DNA of 64,000 nucleotides from Sphingomonas panacis (GTDB lineage Bacteria > Pseudomonadota > Alphaproteobacteria > Sphingomonadales > Sphingomonadaceae): positions 2,513,501 to 2,577,500 of the forward strand of contig NZ_CP014168.1 in assembly GCF_001717955.1 (NCBI RefSeq). Reading direction: 5' to 3'. Below are positions 54,620 through 61,865 of the stretch, piece by piece (positions within the stretch are counted from its first letter, which is position 1; each line of letters opens with the position of its first letter). The notes beneath the pieces were generated by a model. The model saw only the letters and a list, made by a program, of their open reading frames with translations, had not been told where the DNA came from and did no database searches. The position numbers were made by a program, and so were the translations under genes.

Positions 54620-55348
54620 TCACGTCCGCAGCACGAACGGGATCGTCACCATGCCGCGCACCATCACAGCTTCGCCGCCACGCATCAGCGGCGACCAGCG
54701 CCAGCTTCGCACGGCGGAGAGCGCGGCGTGGTCGAGCCGTTCGAACCCGCTGCTGTGCGCGACCGAAATCTCCTCGACACGCCCGTTGGTGGCCAGCAGC
54801 ACCGCCAGCACGACCGTTCCTTGCTCGCGCAGGCGACGGGATTCGAGCGGGTAGCTCGGCGGCTTGGCGGAAAGCATCTTGGCCGAGAGATCACCGCCGG
54901 CGGCGGGCGCGGGCGCGGGCGGTGCCGGGGGCGCGGCGGGTGCTGGTTCGGCGCTGGCGGCGGCGGGTGCCGGGCGGGGCGGCGCGGTGGTTTCGCTCAC
55001 GAACACGGCAGGCGCTGGCGTGGGCGTCGTGACCTGCGGCACCGGCGCGACGATTTCGGACACACGCGGCGGGGTCTTGTGGACCGTCTTGGGTGCGGGG
55101 GCCAGAGGCGCGGGCGGTGGCTGGCGCGGCATCTCCAGCATGTCGAAGACGAGCCGCTGCCGATGGTGGCGGTGGTGGCGATGATGCCCCGCCATCGTCA
55201 TCAACACCACGAACAGACCCGCCATGATGAGCAAGGTCGCGGCGAGCGATATCGGGTCGAACCCCCGCGCACCGTCATATGCGGTGCGCTCGGTCGCGGT
55301 CGCGAAGGCAGGCCGCAGCGTCCGTGGCGGTATGAACGGCGCATTCAT
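54620..55348 (-). CDS. TonB energy-transducing protein
   Basis: 242 aa from ATG 55348. Membrane anchor at about 34-53, a cluster of seven His within residues 55-62, a Pro/Ala-rich spanner, and a C-terminal TonB domain (PSYPLESRRLREQGTVVLAV, GRVEEISVAHSSGFERLDHA, SWRWSPLMRGG). It couples the proton motive force to outer-membrane receptors. No exbB or exbD is nearby, so it must share one encoded elsewhere. Confidence 0.92.
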   Translation of the reverse strand: MNAPFIPPRTLRPAFATATERTAYDGARGFDPISLAATLLIMAGLFVVLMTMAGHHRHHRHHRQRLVFDMLEMPRQPPPAPLAPAPKTVHKTPPRVSEIVAPVPQVTTPTPAPAVFVSETTAPPRPAPAAASAEPAPAAPPAPPAPAPAAGGDLSAKMLSAKPPSYPLESRRLREQGTVVLAVLLATNGRVEEISVAHSSGFERLDHAALSAVRSWRWSPLMRGGEAVMVRGMVTIPFVLRT

Positions 55349-55369
55349 GCTCATGCTTCCCCAAGCAAT

Positions 55370-55382
55370 AATGAGAGTCATT
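55370..55382. promoter_or_regulatory. Fur-box-like palindrome between tonB and the M20 gene
   Basis: AATGA-GAG-TCATT, with the extension TCATTCGCAT shared with the site at 54541. It lies in the divergent gap and could control tonB and perhaps the peptidase. Confidence 0.6.
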
Positions 55383-55481
55383 CGCATAAGGAGAAAATCT
55401 ATGCGCGTCCAGTCGATGTGCTGCTTGTCGAAGCGCGGCGGCTCGGTCACTCTGCGCATCACACCAGGGGGAACGCCTGCC

Positions 55482-56903
55482 ATGAAGCCCATCCGTCGCG
55501 CCGCACCCGTCGCGCTCGCCGCTCTGCTCATCAGCGCCGCACCGCTCCACGCCGCGCCCGCCGATCCGCGCGGCGGCGAACCGGCGTTCCGCGCGCTCTA
55601 CAAGGAACTCGTCGAAACCGATTCGAGCTGGCCCGACGGCAGTTGCACGCTCGCCGCCGAGCGGATGGGCGCGCATCTCACGGCGGCGGGCTATCCGGCC
55701 GCCGACGTTCAGGTGATCGTCGATCCCGCGCACCCCAAGGAAGGCAATCTGTCCGCGATCCTGCGCGGCAGCGACGCCAAGCTGCCCGCGCTGCTGCTGC
55801 TCGCGCATATCGACGTGGTCGCCGCCAAGCGCAGCGACTGGACTCGCGATCCGTTCACGCTGATCGAGGAAAATGGCTATTTCTACGGGCGCGGCACTTC
55901 GGACGACAAGGCGATGGCGGCGTCGTTCACCGATGCGATGGTGCGTTTCCGGCAGGAGGGGTACAAACCCAGGCGCACGATCAAGCTCGCGCTGACCTGC
56001 GGCGAGGAGACCGAGAAGGCGCTCAACGGCGTCGAATGGCTGCTCAAGAACCGGCCCGAGACGGTGCAGGCGGGCTGGGCGCTCAACGAAGGCGGCGGCG
56101 GGTCGCTCGACGAGGCGGGCAAGCCGGTCAGCCAGGGCGTGCAGGCGGGCGAGAAAGTCTATCAGGACTTCACCTTCACCGCGACCGCGCCGGGCGGGCA
56201 CAGCTCGCGCCAGGCGCCGCACGTCAACGCGATCGGCTGGATGGCCGAGGCGCTGGCGCGGATCAACGCTTATGATTTCCCGGTCGATCTGACGCCTGCC
56301 GCCAAGGCCTATTTCGGCGCGTCGGCGCCGCTCTATCCCAGGACGCAAAGCGCGATGGCGGCGATCGGCGCGGGCAAGGCTACGCCTGCCGATTACGCCG
56401 CGGTGTCCGCCGCGAACGCAAGCTGGAACGCGACGCTGCGCACCACCTGCATCCCGACGATGATCTCGGGCGGACACGCCACCAACGCGCAGCCGCAATC
56501 GGTGAGCGCCAACGTCAATTGCCGGATCATTCCGGGCGAGAGCGTCGATGCGATCCTCGCCACGCTGACGACGGTATCGGCCAACCCGAAGGTGACGGTG
56601 GCGCTCGCCGATCCGCCCCAGCCGAAATCCTCCGCGCCGCCGCTGACGCCGCAGATCATGGCGCCGATCGAAGCGCTGACCAAGGAGATGTGGCCGGGCG
56701 TGCCGGTGATCCCGCGCCTGTCGACCGGCGCGACCGACGGCCGCTTCACCAATGCGGCCGGCATCCCGACCTATGGCGTCTCGGGGCTGTTCTCGGACCC
56801 GGACGGGCAGGGGGTGCATGGCCTCAACGAACGTATCCGGGTGAAGTCGCTGATGGACGGGCGCGCGTTCATGTACCGGCTGGTGAAGGCGTACACGGGC
56901 TGA
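55482..56903 (+). CDS. Exported M20 zinc peptidase
   Basis: 473 aa. Signal peptide ending PLHA-A, metal residues His109-x-Asp111 (AHIDVV), Asp141 (GRGTSDDKA) and Glu175/Glu176 (CGEETE), and a later TDGRF segment with the second-domain lid. It is an aminopeptidase, carboxypeptidase or dipeptidase acting in the periplasm. AGGGGGAA precedes the ATG. Confidence 0.9.
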   Translation: MKPIRRAAPVALAALLISAAPLHAAPADPRGGEPAFRALYKELVETDSSWPDGSCTLAAERMGAHLTAAGYPAADVQVIVDPAHPKEGNLSAILRGSDAKLPALLLLAHIDVVAAKRSDWTRDPFTLIEENGYFYGRGTSDDKAMAASFTDAMVRFRQEGYKPRRTIKLALTCGEETEKALNGVEWLLKNRPETVQAGWALNEGGGGSLDEAGKPVSQGVQAGEKVYQDFTFTATAPGGHSSRQAPHVNAIGWMAEALARINAYDFPVDLTPAAKAYFGASAPLYPRTQSAMAAIGAGKATPADYAAVSAANASWNATLRTTCIPTMISGGHATNAQPQSVSANVNCRIIPGESVDAILATLTTVSANPKVTVALADPPQPKSSAPPLTPQIMAPIEALTKEMWPGVPVIPRLSTGATDGRFTNAAGIPTYGVSGLFSDPDGQGVHGLNERIRVKSLMDGRAFMYRLVKAYTG

Positions 56904-56912
56904 ACGGCTAAT

Positions 56913-56996
56913 CCCGTTCGCCCTGAGCTTGTCGAAGGGCGTGCTAAACACCTCAACGTTTGCGGCACGTGCTTCGACAAGCTCAGCACGAACGGG
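56913..56996. repeat. Palindromic intergenic repeat, family C-like, copy 4
   Basis: CCCGTTCGCCCTGAGCTTGTCGAAGGGC-type arm and its near-complement CTTCGACAAGCTCAGCACGAACGGG, between convergent M20 and SapC genes. Closest to the copy at 47854. Confidence 0.78.
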
Positions 56997-57002
56997 GGAG
57001 TG

Positions 57003-57749
57003 TTATCCTGCCGCCCACAGCGGCAGCACGTCCCAATTCCCCGCCGACAGCAGGTGCGCGTAGATCGCCGCGAGCGCGCCGCCTTGGCGCAGCCGCGCGA
57101 ACGCGGGCGGATCGAGCGCGTCGAGCTTGGCGCGTGAAACCGAGTCATACTCCACCACCAGCATGCGCGCGCCGCCAGGGGGGCTGTGATACGCCTGGCG
57201 CGGCTCCAGCAGCCCGAGATCGTCGAGCATCGCGACGAAGGCGCGGGTGCGCGTTTCGGCGGCATCGACCGCGTTGCAGACGCCGATCGCCTCGCGCACC
57301 ACGTCGCTCGGGCGGCCGCGTTCGAACAGCGGCACCGCGCCCGGCGTGCCGAGCGGGACCAGCCGCTCCGATGCTTCGTCGATGCAGATGACGTTGCCAT
57401 CCTGCCCCTCGCGGCGCGCCAGCGTGAACGGGTGGCGGCGCAGATAGGCGGGCACATAGGCGCCGGGTGCGTAATGCCCGTCGGGCGCGACGAACAGGTT
57501 GCGATCGGCGGTCAGCCCGGTGACGATCACCGCTTCGCGCTCCGCCGCGAAGAAGAGGATCGGGTAATCGAGTGCGGCGCGATCGAACTCGTCGATCGTC
57601 ACCGCGATCAGCGGGGCAGCGCTGGCGAAGCGATAGGGTGCATCGGCGGGGAGCAGCGCGCAGTCGCCGTGGCGCGCGGCGTCGAGGATCGCGACTCGCT
57701 CGTACAACGGCAGATTGCCGTGCAAGGTGAACGCATCATCCGCCATCAA
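57003..57749 (-). CDS. SapC family protein (second copy)
   Basis: 248 aa, 3 bases upstream of nothing on its own strand but packed after the cytochrome b gene. Shared with the copy at 10758: IAVTIDEFDRAA, YVPAYLRRHPFTLARR, then LPLWAAG at the C-terminus. The two are paralogues of low identity. No signal peptide. Role unknown; the family often sits beside TonB receptors. Confidence 0.85.
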   Translation of the reverse strand: MMADDAFTLHGNLPLYERVAILDAARHGDCALLPADAPYRFASAAPLIAVTIDEFDRAALDYPILFFAAEREAVIVTGLTADRNLFVAPDGHYAPGAYVPAYLRRHPFTLARREGQDGNVICIDEASERLVPLGTPGAVPLFERGRPSDVVREAIGVCNAVDAAETRTRAFVAMLDDLGLLEPRQAYHSPPGGARMLVVEYDSVSRAKLDALDPPAFARLRQGGALAAIYAHLLSAGNWDVLPLWAAG

Positions 57750-57752
57750 ATG

Positions 57753-58427
57753 TTAGAAGCGGAAGCCCTTCGACACCGCATAAGCGAAGGCGATCGCGAT
57801 GAGCACGCCGATCGCCGCCTTCCACGGCGACGCGCCGAGTTTTGCCGCGACCGCCTCCGCACCGGCCCTGCGACGGCCGTGGATCATCGGCGCGATGAGG
57901 TTGTGGCGCAGCCCGATCAGGTAGAACAGCACAGCCAATACGTGCAGCGCGACGAGCGCGAGCAGCACGTTGAAGACGAGGTGATGCACATCCGCCGCCA
58001 CGCGGCCGGCATCGAAGCTGACGTAATCGGCGAGCGGCCCCGATTCCAGCCCGTCGACATCGACCGAGAACAGCCCCGCCGTCACCATCACCACCAGCGC
58101 CGACAGCATCAGAACGACGCTCCACCCGCCGACCGGATTATGCCCGTCCGCCGCCTGATAGGGGCGTTTGCCGAGCGTGCGCAGATAGGCGAACGCGGCG
58201 CGCGGCCCGCGCACGAACTGCGTGAAACGCGCGGTGCGGCTGCCGGCGAAGCCCCAGTAGATGCGGAACACCAGCAGCGCCAGGATGGTGTAGCCCGACA
58301 GCCGGTGCCAATCCATGTGGTGATTCTCGCCGCTCCACCACGAAAAGCCGAGCAGGGCGACGAGCAGCCAGTGGAACAGCCGGACCGGCAGATCCCACAC
58401 GCTCGCGGTAACGGTGTCCGTCGTCAT
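57753..58427 (-). CDS. Cytochrome b561-type membrane protein
   Basis: 224 aa, four to five membrane spans. Haem His candidates: RLFHWLLV, WSGENHHMDWHRLSG, DVHHLVFN and LVALHVLAVL, the pattern of the prokaryotic b561 / Ni-hydrogenase b-type family. It should pass electrons between quinol and the periplasmic cytochrome c' encoded next door. Confidence 0.9.
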   Translation of the reverse strand: MTTDTVTASVWDLPVRLFHWLLVALLGFSWWSGENHHMDWHRLSGYTILALLVFRIYWGFAGSRTARFTQFVRGPRAAFAYLRTLGKRPYQAADGHNPVGGWSVVLMLSALVVMVTAGLFSVDVDGLESGPLADYVSFDAGRVAADVHHLVFNVLLALVALHVLAVLFYLIGLRHNLIAPMIHGRRRAGAEAVAAKLGASPWKAAIGVLIAIAFAYAVSKGFRF

Positions 58428-58436
58428 GACGCAGGA

Positions 58437-58907
58437 TCAGGTATCGGCGCGGAACTGGCGATGGCAGGCGCCGCAGGTGCCGCCGACCGCTTTCATCTGA
58501 GCGCCGATCGCGGCGGCATCGCCGGTGCCGGCGACCGTCACCAGCTTGCCCGATTCGCCGACGAGCTTGGCCATGTCGGCGTCGAAGGTGGCGCGGTCGG
58601 TCCAGATACCGGGCAGCGCATCGGTCTTGACGCCGGCGGCGGGGCCGGTGCCGGCCGGGAACAGCTTGCCCTGGCCCTTGGCGGTCGTGGCGATGGTCTG
58701 CGCGGCGGCGAGCGTCTTCGCCTTGTCGAGCGCACCGCTCTTGAGCTGATCACCGATCGCCTTCATCGCGCCGCCCATCTTCTTGAAGCCGACGACGCGC
58801 GCGTTGACGATGTCCTGCGGCGCGGGGGCGGCGGCCATCACCGGCGACGACAGGATCACGGCGAGCGCCGCGACGCGGAGGGTCTTGAAAGCTGGTGTCA
58901 CGATCAT
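58437..58907 (-). CDS. Cytochrome c' (periplasmic)
   Basis: 156 aa. Signal peptide at 1-26, a four-helix bundle with DIVNARVVGFKKMGGAMKAI at the start and the haem motif C145-G-A-C148-H149 close to the C-terminus, the usual cytochrome c' position. It may bind NO or act as partner of the b561. Ends 9 bases before the b561 gene: same operon. Confidence 0.92.
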   Translation of the reverse strand: MIVTPAFKTLRVAALAVILSSPVMAAAPAPQDIVNARVVGFKKMGGAMKAIGDQLKSGALDKAKTLAAAQTIATTAKGQGKLFPAGTGPAAGVKTDALPGIWTDRATFDADMAKLVGESGKLVTVAGTGDAAAIGAQMKAVGGTCGACHRQFRADT

Positions 58908-58935
58908 GAACGGTCTCGCTCCGAATTAACGTGGA

Positions 58936-60303
58936 TCATGGCCGCGCGGCCAATTGCTGTCCTCCCCGATTTGCCGGGTTTGCGCCAGCCCCATCGGGAA
59001 AGGTTTCGGCGAAAATCGCCTTCACTTCGTTGAGGCCCTTGCCGGCGATCTCGGCAGCGGTGCCGTATTTGCTCTTGAGATCGGTGCGCGCATGATGCGC
59101 GGCGAGCGTGCGCAGCATCGCCGCGAGATCGGGGAAGGGTCGTCCGGCGACGAGGATGTGGAGCGCGGTAAATCCGGTCGCGTTGGCGACATCGACGTTG
59201 GGGGCGACCTGCAGCGCAAGCCGGAGCGCGGCGTCGCTGCCACCCTTTGCCGCCGCCAGCACGACATTGGTGCCGTCCGCCGCGACGAAATGCGGGTCGG
59301 CGCCGCCGGCGATCAGCGCCGCCATCGCCTCGGCATGGCCGGACTGCGCCGCCCACAGCAGCGGCGGCGTGGGCGGGACCGGCGGCGGCGCGACGCCGAA
59401 ATTGGCTTCCGTCACCCATTGTATCGTGGAAGGCCCGCTCAGCGCATTGGCGTCGGCGCCGCGCGCCAGCAGCAGCTTGACCAGCGTCGCGTCGCCACCT
59501 TCGGCGGCGGCGTCGAGCGGGGTCTTGCCCTCGCGGTCGCGCGCGGCGAGATCGAAGCCATAGGGCACGAGCAGCGCGGCGGCGGCGTAATTGTGCTGGT
59601 ACAGCGCGAGTTGCAGCGCGCTGGTGTTTTCCGGGCCGCGATAGTCCGCCTTCGCGCCGGCGGCGAGCAGTGCGGCTGTCGCCGCCGGCACGCCGCTTTT
59701 GATCGCGAAGAACAGCGGCGTGAAACCGCCCTTGGAGACGCGGTTGGCGTCCGCGCCAGCCTTGAGCAATGCCGCGACCGCGTCGACATGGCCTCCCGAG
59801 GCCGCCCACATCAGCGGCGTCTGGCCGCGCGCATCAGGCGTATCGGGCGCGGCACCCGCCGCGAGCATCCGCGCCACGGCCTCGGCTGGCCCGAAGCGCG
59901 CGCAGATCGCGAGCGGCGTCGTGCCGTCGGGGGCGGCGTCGCGGACATCGGCATGCGCGTCGAGCAGGTGCGAGACGATCGCGGCATTGCCGAGTTCGCA
60001 CGCGAGCGCGAGCGGCGTGACGCCGTCCGCGTCGGCGGTATTCGGCCTGGCATGCGCGGCGAGCAGCACCGCCACCAGCGCCGGGTCTTGCGTGTTGACC
60101 GCGAGCGCGAGCGGGGTCGCGCCATAGTCGAGCCGGGCATTCGGGTCGGCATGCGCGGCGAGCGCGGCTTGCGTCGCGGCGAGATCGTCGGCGGAGATCG
60201 CGCGGACCAGCGCGTCGTTATCCACGGGCTTGCGCGCCTGCGCGCTGCCGCTCCACAGCGCCACCGCCGCCAGCGCCAAAGCGATCCGCGCGCGATCAGG
60301 CAC
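58936..60303 (-). CDS. Exported ankyrin-repeat protein
   Basis: 455 aa from GTG 60303 (GGAG 9 bases upstream; ATG 60327 is an alternative). A signal peptide ending SGSAQA, then about ten ankyrin repeats (GATPLALAV, GVTPLALACELGNAAIVSHL, GQTPLMWAASGGHVDAVAAL, GFTPLFFAIKSG, GFTALHILVAG). A periplasmic scaffold. It overlaps the DUF1552 gene by 8 bases. Confidence 0.88.
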   Translation of the reverse strand: MPDRARIALALAAVALWSGSAQARKPVDNDALVRAISADDLAATQAALAAHADPNARLDYGATPLALAVNTQDPALVAVLLAAHARPNTADADGVTPLALACELGNAAIVSHLLDAHADVRDAAPDGTTPLAICARFGPAEAVARMLAAGAAPDTPDARGQTPLMWAASGGHVDAVAALLKAGADANRVSKGGFTPLFFAIKSGVPAATAALLAAGAKADYRGPENTSALQLALYQHNYAAAALLVPYGFDLAARDREGKTPLDAAAEGGDATLVKLLLARGADANALSGPSTIQWVTEANFGVAPPPVPPTPPLLWAAQSGHAEAMAALIAGGADPHFVAADGTNVVLAAAKGGSDAALRLALQVAPNVDVANATGFTALHILVAGRPFPDLAAMLRTLAAHHARTDLKSKYGTAAEIAGKGLNEVKAIFAETFPDGAGANPANRGGQQLAARP

Positions 60304-61630
60304 GCACCAGCTCCGCGAGCGGGGCATTGCTGTCGCCGAACGATTTGGTCGGCACGTCGAGCACGTTCAGCGCGGCGAGCAGCAGGTTCGACATGGTCGT
60401 GCCCTTGGGCACCGAGACACTGCGGTCACCCGGCACCAGCCCGCCCGCGACGATCACCGGCAGGTCCATGTGATCGTGCTGGTTCGAATCGCCGAACGCC
60501 GAACCGCGGATCACCATCGTGCGATCGAGCAAGGTGCCGTCGCCGTCCTTCACCGCCTTCATCCGGTCGAGATAATAGGCGAAATATTCCATGTGGTGCC
60601 GGTTGATCTTCGCGAGCTTCGCCATCTTCTCCGGGTTGTTGCCGTGGTGGCTGAGCATGTGGTGCGAATCCGGCACGCCGATTTCGGGATAGGTGCGGTT
60701 CGAAAGCTCGCGGCCGATCATGAAACTGCCGACGCGGGTGATGTCGGCCTGCATCGCCAGCACCTGCAAATCGATCATCATGCGGACATGCTCGTCGAAC
60801 GAATCGGGAATGCCCGCCGGGCGCTCCATGTCGGTCTGCTGCCCGCCGGAAACGGCGGCGCGCTGGATTCGCTTCTCGATATCGCGCGTCGCTTCGAGAT
60901 ATTCGTCGAGCTTGCGGCGATCCTCCACGCCGAGCCGGCCCGACAGCCGCTGCGTATCGTCGCGGACGAAATCGAGAATGCTGGTCTGGCGGCGCGCCTG
61001 CGCGAGCCGGCTTTGCGCGTCGAGCGCGTCGCCGTCGCCGAACAGCCGCTCGAACACGTCGCGCGGATTGGCGGTGACGGGGAGCGGCACGTTCGGGTTC
61101 ATCCACGAAATGCCGTTGGTGTAGGCGCAGCTATAGCCGATGTCGCAACTGCCGAGCAGGCTTGCGGGATCGATGCCGAGTTCGAGCGAGCTGAGCATCG
61201 TCGCGTCGCCGAGATGCTGCGCATAGACTTGATCGATCGACACCGCGCAGCGGATATCGGTGCCCTCGGTCTGCTTGACGTGCGTGCCGGTGAGGAAGGC
61301 GGGGCAGGAGCGGCCGTGCCCCGCGGCGATATCGCCCATCGCCGCCGCCTGCGGATGGCCGAGCCCGCTGAACACGCTGATCTGCGCGCGGTGCGGCGCG
61401 AGCGGCTCCAGCGTCGATGGCAGCGCAAAGCCCTTGCCCTGCGCGGTCGGGCGGAAGGCGTCCATCATCATGCCGTTGGGCGAGTAGAACACCTGCAACC
61501 GCTTCGGCCGCGACGCGAGATCGGCGGCGCGCGCGTCCGGCATCATCGCTTCGAGGAACGGCAGCGCCAGCATCGTGCCGGCGCCGCGCAACATCGTGCG
61601 GCGGCTGATCGCGGGGCGGGGGAGGATCAT
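60296..61630 (-). CDS. DUF1552 protein, exported
   Basis: 444 aa from ATG 61630. Twin-arginine-like signal PAISRRTMLRGAGTMLALPF. The rest matches DUF1552: RLQVFYSPNGMMMDAF, GHGRSCPAFLTGTHVK, SCAYTNGISW, and GDSNQHDHMDLPVIVAGG. The family is found next to DUF1592 proteins, here just upstream; biochemical role is not established. Confidence 0.88.
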   Translation of the reverse strand: MILPRPAISRRTMLRGAGTMLALPFLEAMMPDARAADLASRPKRLQVFYSPNGMMMDAFRPTAQGKGFALPSTLEPLAPHRAQISVFSGLGHPQAAAMGDIAAGHGRSCPAFLTGTHVKQTEGTDIRCAVSIDQVYAQHLGDATMLSSLELGIDPASLLGSCDIGYSCAYTNGISWMNPNVPLPVTANPRDVFERLFGDGDALDAQSRLAQARRQTSILDFVRDDTQRLSGRLGVEDRRKLDEYLEATRDIEKRIQRAAVSGGQQTDMERPAGIPDSFDEHVRMMIDLQVLAMQADITRVGSFMIGRELSNRTYPEIGVPDSHHMLSHHGNNPEKMAKLAKINRHHMEYFAYYLDRMKAVKDGDGTLLDRTMVIRGSAFGDSNQHDHMDLPVIVAGGLVPGDRSVSVPKGTTMSNLLLAALNVLDVPTKSFGDSNAPLAELVRA

Positions 61631-61646
61631 GGCGTTGGTCCTTGCA

Positions 61647-61724
61647 GTTCTCCCGCGAAAGCGGGAGCCCAGAGCCACGCAGCGCCGCGCTCGTGGCCCT
61701 GGACCCCCGCTTTCGCAGGGGAAC
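61647..61724. repeat. Palindromic intergenic repeat, family A, copy 3
   Basis: GTTCTCCCGCGAAAGCGGGAG and complement, with the CCACGCAGCGCCGCG loop shared with the copy at 18371. Confidence 0.82.
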
Positions 61725-61743
61725 GGGTGGGGTTTATGCGCTC

Positions 61744-61840
61744 CGTCACCCCGGACGTGTTCCGGGGTTCACCGTTCCGCAGGCGCGGCGGGCGGCACAA
61801 TGCGCGGCACCGTGGCCCCCGGAACACGTCCGGGGTGACG
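61744..61840. repeat. Palindromic intergenic repeat, family E
   Basis: CGTCACCCCGGACGTGTTCC-GGGG and its near-complement CCCC-GGAACACGTCCGGGGTGACG. It directly follows the family A copy, so two unrelated repeats are stacked in one gap. Confidence 0.8.
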
Positions 61841-61865
61841 TTGATGGTCGGGACGGCGGCGCGCG

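Noticed and set aside
53067..54854. 595-codon plus-strand open frame
   Set aside because: Antisense to the TonB-dependent receptor and tonB; composition is Arg/Val-rich and non-protein-like.
58954..60606. 550-codon plus-strand open frame
   Set aside because: Antisense to the ankyrin and DUF1552 genes, both well supported.
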